This document shows, piece by piece, positions 1 to 7,225 of a stretch of DNA of 41,261 nucleotides. The translations under genes and the position numbers were made by a program. The notes under the pieces were generated by a model. The model was given only the letters and a program-made list of their open reading frames with translations. It did no database searches and had not been told where the DNA came from. The stretch is from an uncultured Clostridia bacterium. Its GTDB lineage: Bacteria; Bacillota; Clostridia; Christensenellales; UBA1242. The DNA lies in NCBI GenBank assembly GCA_944381175.1, contig CALWKD010000013.1, forward strand, positions 1 to 41,261, in the 5' to 3' direction. Position 1 is the first letter of the stretch. The number at the start of each line of letters is the position of its first letter.

Positions 1-323
1 TGGCGTTGAAAAAAGATATACAGAACCTGCATAACAAAACAAACCCAAAACAAATATACTTATCTTTTAATAAAAAGCCAAAAACAATCTATATCAAAAT
101 TATGCTCTTCGCCCTTGCCTAAACATCCAATCAAACTCTTTGGAAGAAACACATTGTTATTATACCACACCACCCAAATAAACACAAACAATTTTGTAAT
201 ATTTTGTAAATATTTTTTATTTTTTCTTATTTATTCTTTTTATTTACTACAGAAAAATTTAATATCTTTTTATAAACATATTAGAAATTTTTTCATATAT
301 AAAAAGGAAGATAAGGAGAAAAT
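1..323. other. AT-rich intergenic start of window
   Basis: No gene can be supported here. The stretch is strongly AT-rich with long T runs near 215-290. On the minus strand a short hydrophobic reading frame runs off the left edge (about 70 to 1), which could be the start of an exported protein, but it has no convincing start codon or ribosome binding site. No clear promoter for the gene at 324 could be assigned. Confidence 0.4.
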
Positions 324-1364
324 ATGGCAAACGACGATTTTTATATTGGCGCAAATGATGAGCACGGAGTAAATCCTCCAACAATCGGAAAAAGAACTCC
401 AATTGTTCCAGGCTTAAACCGAGCAATCTATGAAAACGAATTTAATCGTGCCGCAAAAAACAAATTTATTGAAGCGTGTCTGCGTAACAGTTTTTCGGTG
501 TATGATGTCAAACCAGAGGAGCAGGATATTTCAATCAATGAAAGAGTCCGAAGAATAAACAGTCAAAATCTCACACTGCTTGTAACCTTTGCCTACAATG
601 CTTTTGGCGACGGAACAACTTTCAATTCCATCTCGGGTTTGGAAACTTTCTATTCAAGTCTAAATCCAAAAGCCTCTCAAAGTCAAACTTTGGCGACTGA
701 TTTGTACAACAGTTTAATTCAAGGCACACCGCAAAATGGCAGGGGAGTCAAAAATCTTGATATCGCGGTACTTTCAAATGTGAATTGTGTTTCGTCACTC
801 ATTGAGTCAGGATTTATGACAAATTTGCGTGAAGCACGCCTTATGATAAACCCGCTTTATCAAACCGAAGTGGGAGAGGAGAGTTGCCAAGGTGTATGTA
901 ATTATTTAAACACAACATATATTGGCAGAGACAATTTGTCAAACTACCCACTTTTGCGGAGAGGGTCAAGAGGAAATTTTGTCTACTTACTCCAATTTCT
1001 CTTAACTCAATATGGCTACAACATTGCTGTTGACGGAATTTTTGGAGCAAACACCGAAAATGCAGTCAGACAATTCCAAAACAACAATTCTATTTCTGTC
1101 GACGGAATTGTTGGTTCAACAACTTGGAAGTATCTTTTGACTTTGCCGTCTTATCCAACTTTAAGACAAGGAAATCGCGGAAGTTATGTCAAATTTATGC
1201 AACAACTTCTGGAAAGTCAGTTGATTCCAGTGGGAGGAATAGACGGAATATTTGGCTCAAAAACAAGGCAGGCGGTTGAAACTTTCCAATCTTACAACAA
1301 CCTAACAGTTGATGGTATTGTTGGTCCAAACACCTGGGCAATTCTCACTCAAATCCCGCAATAA
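324..1364 (+). CDS. Amidase_3-like protein with two peptidoglycan-binding repeats, probably catalytically impaired
   Basis: 346 residues, ATG preceded by a clear AAGGAG. Residues about 5-190 read as an N-acetylmuramoyl-L-alanine amidase (Amidase_3) fold: His14 in an EHG motif followed by a GKRTP segment, Glu39 in NEFN, the RVRRIN segment, and a C-terminal IESGFMTN motif with Glu161. Residues about 209-272 and 277-342 are two PG_binding_1 repeats, each with the VDGI-FG and VDGIVG-TW signatures. The family binds zinc through two His and one Glu and cleaves the stem peptide from MurNAc. Here the second zinc His, expected in an S-I-H-Y-N-A type motif, is Ala90 (TFAYNAF), so hydrolysis is doubtful and a wall-binding role is possible. 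There is no signal peptide, as in phage endolysins or spore-coat lytic enzymes. The domain calls are strong; the activity is unresolved. Confidence 0.82.
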   Translation: MANDDFYIGANDEHGVNPPTIGKRTPIVPGLNRAIYENEFNRAAKNKFIEACLRNSFSVYDVKPEEQDISINERVRRINSQNLTLLVTFAYNAFGDGTTFNSISGLETFYSSLNPKASQSQTLATDLYNSLIQGTPQNGRGVKNLDIAVLSNVNCVSSLIESGFMTNLREARLMINPLYQTEVGEESCQGVCNYLNTTYIGRDNLSNYPLLRRGSRGNFVYLLQFLLTQYGYNIAVDGIFGANTENAVRQFQNNNSISVDGIVGSTTWKYLLTLPSYPTLRQGNRGSYVKFMQQLLESQLIPVGGIDGIFGSKTRQAVETFQSYNNLTVDGIVGPNTWAILTQIPQ

Positions 1365-1509
1365 ATAATGAAAATTGAAATTTAATAAAAATATTTAAAA
1401 TTAAAATAAAATTAAATAATAAAAAATATTTGCAAAATAATTTAAAATACTATAATTACGAATTTTTGACATTTTTTAATTTTAATTTTTAAATATAATA
1501 AAATTTAAT
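1365..1509. other. AT-rich convergent spacer
   Basis: Between the convergent amidase-like gene and yidC. Almost entirely A and T, with no reading frame and no recognisable signal apart from the yidC terminator at its right end. Confidence 0.5.
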
Positions 1510-1546
1510 AAATAAAATAAAAAAAGAGTAAAAATTTACTCTTTTT
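1510..1546 (-). terminator. Intrinsic terminator of the rpmH-rnpA-yidD-yidC operon
   Basis: A perfect 12-bp inverted repeat (1521-1532 with 1535-1546, core GAGTAAA/TTTACTC) lies immediately after the yidC stop codon. Read on the minus strand it is followed by a T-rich tract. Confidence 0.85.
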
Positions 1547-2998
1547 TTAAATATCTTTTCTTCTGTAATCAACTTCAATCACATCTTTGTCTTTTTTCTT
1601 TTTGCTGTCGTGCTCAATCCATTTTCTCACTATCAATGTTACAAGTGGAGAGAGTGCCATCATAACAAGTTGTCCGACGATAATGTAAATTGCAAACAAA
1701 CTTGTGTACATAAATGTGAAGATGCCGAAGATGATTGGCATAATGAAATACATAAGTTTTGATTGTTTTTGAGTGTTGTTTTTATCTTTTCCTCTCATAA
1801 GTCTGTTTGAAAGCCACATTGAAAGGAAGGAAATGACAACAGCCAAAATTGTCAAAATATAATATCCATTTTCGCCAAGGTCTCTCTGTCCGATTCCTGC
1901 AGTTACAACATAATCAAAAATTTCTCCCTCATAATCGAAATCTTTTTGAAGTGCTGCCTCTTCATCAGAATAATAATCAGAAAGATAATTTTTTATTTCC
2001 TTCTTTGAAAAGAGTGGACTTGTTGGAGAGTCTGCTTTGTAAATATTCTTTATCCACAAAAATCCTTCTTGGCTGTCAAGATAATATTGTTCCGCCACAT
2101 CTTCGGCGAGAGTTTTGAAAATCTCATTAAATCCAGTGTCAACATATTGAACTTCTTCTATCACATCCCCGTCGTCTGTTTCACCTTCATTTCCTTCTCC
2201 AGTTTCTGTGTTCTCGGAGTTTTCGGCGTAAATTACAACAAGATTTGTTCCCTCAACTTCCTCAGTTGGATTTGTCTCAACAACACCTGGTTCTTCCTCA
2301 GTTGGCTCTTCAGGCTCTTCTGGAACTATTACATATTTTTTGAGAATATTGTAAGTCTCGTCAAGTTTGAGGTTGTCGTTTATTTCAATTTGCACTGGCG
2401 AGCCTGCTTCTCCATCAACTTTCAAAGTTATTTTCAAAACGGAATTTTCAATATCAATCTCAGTTTCGAATTCATAAGACTTTTCATTGTCGATGGCATC
2501 TTGAAGTTCGAGTTTCATATTTTCATAGCCAGCGACATCATCATTTAAAGTTATGACCGAAACATAAACATTTTTCATATTTTCATACTGTTCTGCAATG
2601 TTGTAGTTTGCAACAGATTGAAGAGAGTTCCAAAGAGTCAAAAACACAACAAATTGCAAAATCAGAGTTATAAGCATCGGCAGGCAAGTGCCCATCATAT
2701 TAAATTGGTATTTCTTGTAGATTTCATTTTGCTTTTGTCTCAAGACATTGGGGTCATTCCCATATTTTTTTTGAATTGCCTCAAGTTCTGGTCTCATTTT
2801 GTTGTTTAAGTCCATATTTTTCATATTGACTTTTTTGTTTACGATATCAACAAGAGAAAACAAAACTCTCACAATAAGTGCAATCAAAATTACGGCGACA
2901 ATATAAGAGCCCGTTCCGTTTTTGAAAGCATTTAAGATACTTTCCCAAAAACCTGTGGGCTGGCTAAGAGTGACAAGAGTGGTACTTATAAAATCCAT
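1547..2998 (-). CDS. yidC: YidC/Oxa1-family membrane protein insertase with a large extracytoplasmic insertion
   Basis: 483 residues; inserts and folds membrane proteins, alone or with Sec. The start is an ATG with AAGGAG upstream, inside the end of yidD. TM1 (about 32-55) carries the conserved hydrophilic-groove Arg in the LIVRVLF stretch. A charged cytoplasmic hairpin follows (about 56-105), then TM2 (about 107-131). The core resumes with TM3 (about 382-402) and TM4/5 (about 415-462), ending in a basic tail. Gram-positive YidC proteins are usually about 260-290 residues. The excess is an acidic segment of about 240 residues between TM2 and TM3, with a Pro/Glu/Thr-rich centre (EEPTEEEPG), on the outer face of the membrane. 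It is the last gene of the rpmH-rnpA-yidD-yidC operon, the classical arrangement, so the assignment is secure despite the insertion. Confidence 0.95.
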   Translation of the reverse strand: MDFISTTLVTLSQPTGFWESILNAFKNGTGSYIVAVILIALIVRVLFSLVDIVNKKVNMKNMDLNNKMRPELEAIQKKYGNDPNVLRQKQNEIYKKYQFNMMGTCLPMLITLILQFVVFLTLWNSLQSVANYNIAEQYENMKNVYVSVITLNDDVAGYENMKLELQDAIDNEKSYEFETEIDIENSVLKITLKVDGEAGSPVQIEINDNLKLDETYNILKKYVIVPEEPEEPTEEEPGVVETNPTEEVEGTNLVVIYAENSENTETGEGNEGETDDGDVIEEVQYVDTGFNEIFKTLAEDVAEQYYLDSQEGFLWIKNIYKADSPTSPLFSKKEIKNYLSDYYSDEEAALQKDFDYEGEIFDYVVTAGIGQRDLGENGYYILTILAVVISFLSMWLSNRLMRGKDKNNTQKQSKLMYFIMPIIFGIFTFMYTSLFAIYIIVGQLVMMALSPLVTLIVRKWIEHDSKKKKDKDVIEVDYRRKDI

Positions 2999-3258
2999 AA
3001 GTTATCTCCTTTTATGTTTATTGGAACTGGGTCATACCCTCTTTTCTTTTGCCACGGAACACATCTAAAAAGTCTTTTAAGTCCAATCCAAACTCCTTTG
3101 AAAACTCCAAATTCGTCGACTGCTTGAATCATATAATTTGAACAAGTGGGAGTGAAAATGCAACTGTGTGGAAGCAGTGGTGAGATGCACCACTTGAAGA
3201 GATAGACAGGAAAAATCAAAATTCTTTTAAAAATTTTTTTTGCTTTCAAACTTTTCAA
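2986..3258 (-). CDS. yidD: YidD, membrane protein insertion efficiency factor
   Basis: 90 residues. The family is a small membrane-associated protein that assists YidC-dependent insertion. An N-terminal amphipathic/hydrophobic segment (about 8-28) is followed by the hallmark Cys-rich stretch (CIFTPTCSNY), then a G-x-W-x-G-x-K-R segment and a final RGYDPVP motif, all typical. The start is a TTG at 3258 inside the 3' end of rnpA. No good ribosome binding site is visible, so translational coupling to rnpA is likely. It overlaps rnpA by 32 bp and yidC by 13 bp, so the three proteins are tightly coupled. Confidence 0.93.
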   Translation of the reverse strand: MKSLKAKKIFKRILIFPVYLFKWCISPLLPHSCIFTPTCSNYMIQAVDEFGVFKGVWIGLKRLFRCVPWQKKRGYDPVPINIKGDNLWIL

Positions 3259-3559
3259 ACAATCTTTTTACTTCTTTCCTAAGTCCATCAAAATCAAGGC
3301 TTTCCGCACCTTCTTTTGCCAAAACCACATAATTGCAGAAAGGAGAAATTTTTATTTCTCTTCTGGTGATTTCTTTCAATCTTCTTTTAAGCAAATTTCG
3401 TTTGTTGGCTTTCCCAATTTTCTTGTTAACAGAAAAACCAATCCTATAACTTTGAAATTTACTCTTCACCACAAACAAAGTGAAGTGCTCTGTGTGAAAT
3501 CTTTCTCCCTTTTTATAGACATAATTGAATTGGTTGTGTTTTCTTAATCTATGCTCCAT
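3227..3559 (-). CDS. rnpA: Ribonuclease P protein component
   Basis: The protein subunit of RNase P, which helps the catalytic RNA remove 5' leaders from pre-tRNAs. It carries the N-terminal RLRKHNQFNYVYKKG block, the central GFSVNKKIGKANKRN block and the signature basic helix RNLLKRRLKEITR, all diagnostic. The frame also permits a GTG at 3565, but the ATG at 3559 sits 5 nt after AGAAG, so I place the start there (110 residues). It follows rpmH by 11 bp and overlaps yidD, the conserved Bacillota operon order. Confidence 0.95.
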   Translation of the reverse strand: MEHRLRKHNQFNYVYKKGERFHTEHFTLFVVKSKFQSYRIGFSVNKKIGKANKRNLLKRRLKEITRREIKISPFCNYVVLAKEGAESLDFDGLRKEVKRLFEKFESKKNF

Positions 3560-3570
3560 TTTCACTTCTT

Positions 3571-3705
3571 TTAGGCAGCAATATTTTTTCTGCCTCTGTT
3601 TCTTCTTCTCTTCAAGACATTTCGTCCGCCGTTTGTTCTCATTCTCTCACGAAAACCGTGAACTTTTTGTTTTTGTCTTTTTTTAGGTTGGTATGTTCTT
3701 TTCAT
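3571..3705 (-). CDS. rpmH: 50S ribosomal protein L34
   Basis: 44 residues starting [11 protein letters not shown] and ending RKNIAA, very rich in Arg and Lys, with the canonical HGFRERM segment and the GR-x-VLKRRR-x-(K/R)GR signature. The ATG is preceded by GGAG. It is the first gene of the minus-strand operon rpmH-rnpA-yidD-yidC and lies directly downstream of a consensus promoter (3752-3780). Length and sequence are standard for L34. Confidence 0.97.
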   Translation of the reverse strand: MKRTYQPKKRQKQKVHGFRERMRTNGGRNVLKRRRNRGRKNIAA

Positions 3706-3751
3706 TTTTTTCTCCTTTAATAAAATCCTATTGTAAATTGGGTTACGACTT

Positions 3752-3780
3752 ATTATAAAAGATAAAAATCATTTTGTCAA
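3752..3780 (-). promoter_or_regulatory. Consensus sigma-A promoter of rpmH operon
   Basis: Minus strand TTGACA (3775-3780), 17-nt spacer, TATAAT (3752-3757), i.e. a perfect consensus promoter about 45 nt upstream of the rpmH start codon. Confidence 0.9.
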
Positions 3781-3875
3781 CTGCAAATGCCCTCATTTTT
3801 TTGTCGTAATCTGGAAATTTCCTCAAATTTTTTAAATATTTTTTTGATTGAGAAAATCTAACACAAAATTAGGTA

Positions 3876-3904
3876 TTGACAATCATTTCAAAAATTGCTA
3901 TCCT
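3876..3904 (+). promoter_or_regulatory. Promoter of the orphan gene at 3923
   Basis: TTGACA (3876-3881), 17-nt spacer, TATCCT (3899-3904). The expected start of transcription (about 3911) leaves a leader of only about 12 nt, consisting almost entirely of the AAGGAAGGGG ribosome binding site. Confidence 0.75.
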
Positions 3905-3922
3905 TAACTTAAGGAAGGGGAT

Positions 3923-4306
3923 ATGAAAATAATAAAAAATCTTGACTTAAATTCTGAAATTGGTCAAATTCTATATCAAAAATATGACGAGGACAGTATT
4001 GACAGAAAATCAAGAAGGGAAGAAATCAAATGCAAGAGGCGTTTCAATGGTCATCTAAAGACTCATTATGTTGGAAAACTTTCTTCTCAAGAAAAATGTT
4101 TTTCAATTTTTAAGCATAAACTGAAAATGGCTGAGAAAAAATCTTTAAACAATTTGATTGATTTGGAAGAGCGAATCTCACAATATTATTCACATATAAC
4201 TTTTCAAAATAACACAATTAAGAAAACATCACAGTCGATTTCAGAAAACAGGCAAGTATCTAAGGAAACTGGCACTCAAGTTTCAAAAATAGAATTGAAA
4301 AAATAA
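3923..4306 (+). CDS. Orphan small basic protein in the origin region
   Basis: 127 residues, not recognised. It has its own promoter and an excellent ribosome binding site (AAGGAAGGGG), so it is probably a real gene. The protein is strongly basic, with a KSRREEIKCKRR cluster near residues 28-39, and predicted mostly helical. It has no signal peptide, no membrane segment, and a polar Ser/Thr/Gln-rich C-terminal third. It stands alone on the plus strand between dnaN and rpmH, both on the minus strand, and ends in the dnaN terminator. Nucleic-acid binding would fit the charge, but nothing in the sequence proves it. Confidence 0.6.
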   Translation: MKIIKNLDLNSEIGQILYQKYDEDSIDRKSRREEIKCKRRFNGHLKTHYVGKLSSQEKCFSIFKHKLKMAEKKSLNNLIDLEERISQYYSHITFQNNTIKKTSQSISENRQVSKETGTQVSKIELKK

Positions 4307-4331
4307 AAGACACCAAATTTTATGGCGCCTT
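4301..4331 (-). terminator. Intrinsic terminator of dnaN
   Basis: Minus strand stem AAGGCGCCA / TGGTGTCTT (4323-4331 with 4307-4315), which pairs fully as RNA using two G-U pairs, followed by a T-rich tract. On the plus strand the same positions would be A-C mismatches, so it acts for dnaN, although it overlaps the end of the convergent gene. Confidence 0.75.
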
Positions 4332-4347
4332 TTTTTTGTTTCAAATT

Positions 4348-5448
4348 TTAACCAATCATACGAACAGGCAAAATCAAATACAAAAATTCATCTCCCTCAA
4401 CTGGCACAATTACGCAAGGATTTGCAGGGGCATTGAAGCAAAGTTTGACAAATTCTTCATTGTTTGCTTTCAGGTTTTCAATGAAATATCTTGCGTTGAA
4501 GGCAATCAAGAGTTCTTTCCCTGTCATATTGATAGGCACATTTTCCTTGACATTTCCAAGTTCTGAGTTCGAGGTTATGCAAAGATTTTTCTCTTTAACT
4601 TCAAATTTGACACAATTTCCTTGTCCAACTTTTGAAAGAAGTGATGCTCTTTCCAATGCGTCTTCAAACTGGCTCTTGTTCACAACACAAACCGTCTCAT
4701 AGTTTGCAGCGATGATTTGTTTGTAATTTACGAAATCGCCTTCGATAAGTCTTGTCGTGAGTTTTGTATCTCCAAAATCAACCATCAAAGTTGATTTGTC
4801 CACATAGACATTTATGATGTCATCACTGTCATCAAGAAGTCTTGAAATTTCAGACAAACTCCTTGCTGGGATGACGATGTTGATTTTCAAATCAGAGACA
4901 ATATTTTTCTTAACCTTTGCAAGTCTGTATCCGTCAAGAGCGATTGCATTCAAAGTGTTTCCTTCAATATCAAAAAGCACTCCTTTGAGTATAGGTCTTG
5001 AATCATCGACAGCAACGGAAAAGATTGTTTTGTTTATGACAGTCTTCAAATCTTTCTTTGAAATTCCAAAATATTGCATTGTCTCGATAGATTTGAAAGT
5101 TGGATATTCCAAAACATTATAGCATTGAATGATACTTTGGCTGTCGTCGTATTTTATAATCATTTGGTTTTTGTCAGTGAGTTCAAGTTCAATCATCTCA
5201 TTTGTGAGTTTTTTGATAAACTCAGTAATAAACTTCCCTGGAACAACAGCCTCACCTTCGCTTTTGATGTTTGCTTTGATTTTTCTCTCAATTGAAAGGT
5301 CGGTGTCGGTCGCACTTAATGTGAGGGTGTCATCTTCTGCAACGATTTTGATACCTTCAAGAATTGGATTTGTGATTTTGTTTGAAATTGCTTTACTTAC
5401 ACTCAAAAAAGCATCTGAAAGATCAACTCCATGACAACTTACTAACAT
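4348..5448 (-). CDS. dnaN: DNA polymerase III beta subunit (sliding clamp)
   Basis: 366 residues, the normal length. The protein forms the ring-shaped dimer that tethers the replicative polymerase to DNA. Three successive clamp domains are visible, with characteristic segments such as RPILKGVLFDIEG and LIEGDFVNYKQII, and a C-terminal LILPVRMIG ending. The ATG follows AAGGAG by a few bases. It has its own promoter (5482-5511) inside the dnaA-dnaN spacer and a terminator at 4301-4331, so it can be expressed independently of dnaA. Confidence 0.97.
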   Translation of the reverse strand: MLVSCHGVDLSDAFLSVSKAISNKITNPILEGIKIVAEDDTLTLSATDTDLSIERKIKANIKSEGEAVVPGKFITEFIKKLTNEMIELELTDKNQMIIKYDDSQSIIQCYNVLEYPTFKSIETMQYFGISKKDLKTVINKTIFSVAVDDSRPILKGVLFDIEGNTLNAIALDGYRLAKVKKNIVSDLKINIVIPARSLSEISRLLDDSDDIINVYVDKSTLMVDFGDTKLTTRLIEGDFVNYKQIIAANYETVCVVNKSQFEDALERASLLSKVGQGNCVKFEVKEKNLCITSNSELGNVKENVPINMTGKELLIAFNARYFIENLKANNEEFVKLCFNAPANPCVIVPVEGDEFLYLILPVRMIG

Positions 5449-5770
5449 TTTTCATCTCCTTATTTTTCTTTTTCTAGTTAGATTATATCACACTTGCACG
5501 CGCCCACGCAAATGATTATTATTTAATTTTTTATTTAAATATTATTTCTCTTAATTACTCGCTGTGGAAATGTGCATAACTCTTATTTTTTGAAATTTTT
5601 TCACAAGATGTTGTGGTTTTGACGAAAAGTTTTCACTAAATATTCCATTTTTCTTGATGTTGATTTTGTGGACAACTTTGTGGATATACGAGTTTTTTTA
5701 TACACTTTTTCACACAATTTATTTTGTAATTTTTTTTAATTTTTTTTGAAATTAAATTTTCAAAATAATT
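5449..5770. other. oriC: Candidate replication origin (oriC) between dnaA and dnaN
   Basis: A 322-bp spacer containing the dnaN promoter and a group of DnaA-box-like 9-mers, all in the same orientation. They are TGTGGAAAT (5563-5571), TGTGCATAA (5571-5579, which fits the TTATNCACA consensus on the other strand), TGTGGACAA (5667-5675) and TGTGGATAT (5679-5687). The last pair is followed by about 80 bp of nearly pure A/T (5691-5770), suitable as an unwinding element. Position next to dnaA and box clustering support the call; box activity is inferred. Confidence 0.75.
5482..5511 (-). promoter_or_regulatory. dnaN promoter
   Basis: Minus strand TTGCGT (5506-5511), 18-nt spacer, TATAAT (5482-5487), located 34 nt before the dnaN start codon. 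The spacer and -35 region are locally GC-rich (CGCGCCCACGC on the plus strand), which stands out in the AT-rich origin. Confidence 0.65.
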
Positions 5771-7129
5771 TTACAGACTACTCTCAGTCGAAAGCAAATT
5801 TTTTATTTCATTGACAAGAGTTTGAGTTTTTCGATTAACCTTCAAATCTTGAGAAATTTTGTCTCTTGAATGCATAATCGTTGTGTGGTCTCTTCCTCCA
5901 AAGATTTTGCCAATGTTGACAAGTGGAAGACTCAGAAGTTCGCTTATCAGGTAGATTGCAATCATTCTCGGCTCAACAATTTCTTTGTTTTTCTTCTTAC
6001 CAGTTATGTCCTCTTTTGTGATGTTGAAGTAATCGCAAACCACATCAATCACTTTGTCGGCAGTCAGGTCATTTTTAAGTTCTTCCTTTTGGTTTTCAAA
6101 AATCTCTTTGACATCTTCAATTGTTGCACTCTTTTTTCCAGAAATCTTTGCCAAGAAATAAACCTCTTTAAGTTTCCCAGTCAGCTCTCTGACATTTGTG
6201 TCGATGTGCTCCGCAATGAAGTTTATCACTTCGTCATCGACAAAATATTTTTCCACTTGGCTTTTCTTATGTAATATTGCAATTCTCGTTTCGAGGTCAG
6301 GTTTTGATATGTCGTGAATGAGACCGCTTGAAAATCTCGTTCGCAGACGGTCCTCTAATGTTGCGATTTCCTTTGGTGGTCTATCTGAGCATAGGATGAT
6401 TTGTTTTCCGTTCATAATAAGTTCGTTGAAAGTGTGGAAAAACTCCTCTTGAATTTCCTTGCCTCTTGACAAAAACTGAATATCATCCACCATCAAAACA
6501 TCAAGATTTCTGTAAATCTCCCTAAACTCCATTATAGATTTGTTTTTTGACGGAGAGAGAAGAGATGAGATGTAGGAATTTGTAAATTGTTCACAAGTCA
6601 CATACTTGATTTTAAGTTCTGGTGAGTATTGTCTGACATAATTTCCTATTGCGTGCAAAAGGTGAGTCTTACCAAGTCCAGAATTTCCGTAGATAAAAAG
6701 CGGATTGAAGTTACTTCCAGGATTTTGGGCGACTGCTTGTGCGGCAGTGTAGACAAATTGGTTACTTTTCCCAACGACGAAGTTATCGAAAGTAAATTCC
6801 TCTTTAAATGGATTTTTATCCTGCTTTTCGATCACATTTTGCTCTTCAACTTTGCTGTTTTTGAGATACTCAATCTCTTCGTTTTGGTCAAGAACTACAA
6901 GTTTGATTGGTTTTTGAAGCACTTCAAATGCACAATCGGTTATTTTGTCGGCAAAATTTCTCAAAATTTGATTTTTTGCAGAGACCGACTGTGCGGCAAT
7001 AACAAAATTTCCATTGTCGTCGATTTCGAGTGGCTTGATTGTCTTTATCCAAAGCATAAACGAAACAGAGGAAATTCTGATTTGCAATTTTTCCAAAATT
7101 TGTTGCCATATCAATTCAATATCTTGCAT
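5771..7129 (-). CDS. dnaA: Chromosomal replication initiator protein DnaA
   Basis: 452 residues. Binds DnaA boxes and, with ATP, opens the origin. I place the start at the ATG at 7129, which has AGGAG upstream and gives the usual MQDIELIWQQIL start; the reading frame stays open 36 codons further, but those lie in the promoter. Domain I is residues about 1-85, Walker A GNSGLGKT at 148-155, Walker B VLMVDDIQFL at 211-220, sensor motif CSDRPP, and the C-terminal helix-turn-helix with the signature GGRDHTTIMHSRDKI. Transcribed toward the DnaA-box spacer and codirectional with dnaN. The usual neighbour recF is divergent here. Confidence 0.97.
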   Translation of the reverse strand: MQDIELIWQQILEKLQIRISSVSFMLWIKTIKPLEIDDNGNFVIAAQSVSAKNQILRNFADKITDCAFEVLQKPIKLVVLDQNEEIEYLKNSKVEEQNVIEKQDKNPFKEEFTFDNFVVGKSNQFVYTAAQAVAQNPGSNFNPLFIYGNSGLGKTHLLHAIGNYVRQYSPELKIKYVTCEQFTNSYISSLLSPSKNKSIMEFREIYRNLDVLMVDDIQFLSRGKEIQEEFFHTFNELIMNGKQIILCSDRPPKEIATLEDRLRTRFSSGLIHDISKPDLETRIAILHKKSQVEKYFVDDEVINFIAEHIDTNVRELTGKLKEVYFLAKISGKKSATIEDVKEIFENQKEELKNDLTADKVIDVVCDYFNITKEDITGKKKNKEIVEPRMIAIYLISELLSLPLVNIGKIFGGRDHTTIMHSRDKISQDLKVNRKTQTLVNEIKNLLSTESSL

Positions 7130-7154
7130 AAACGTCTCCTTTTTAAACAAAAAA

Positions 7155-7183
7155 ATTATATTTGGAAAAAAATAAATTGTCAA
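7155..7183 (-). promoter_or_regulatory. dnaA promoter
   Basis: Minus strand TTGACA (7178-7183), 17-nt spacer, TATAAT (7155-7160): perfect consensus. Its -35 box is 6 bp from the -35 box of the divergent recF promoter, so the two promoters are back to back. Confidence 0.9.
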
Positions 7184-7189
7184 GCAAGT

Positions 7190-7218
7190 TTGAAATATAA
7201 AAAGGATTATGCTACAAT
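7190..7218 (+). promoter_or_regulatory. recF promoter, predicted leaderless
   Basis: TTGAAA (7190-7195), 17-nt spacer, TACAAT (7213-7218). The recF ATG begins 7 nt after the -10 box, where transcription itself is expected to start, and no ribosome binding site lies between. Confidence 0.8.
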
Positions 7219-7225
7219 ACAACAT

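Noticed and set aside
1..70. Possible start of a minus-strand exported protein
   Set aside because: A hydrophobic stretch is visible, but there is no supportable start codon or ribosome binding site and too little sequence.
115..372. Possible 85-residue protein before the amidase-like gene
   Set aside because: A/T-rich low-complexity frame overlapping the true start at 324, with no ribosome binding site.
6629..7225. Long in-frame extension of recF upstream of the ATG at 7226
   Set aside because: It is antisense to dnaA and crosses the dnaA and recF promoters; the protein from 7226 has the normal RecF N-terminus.
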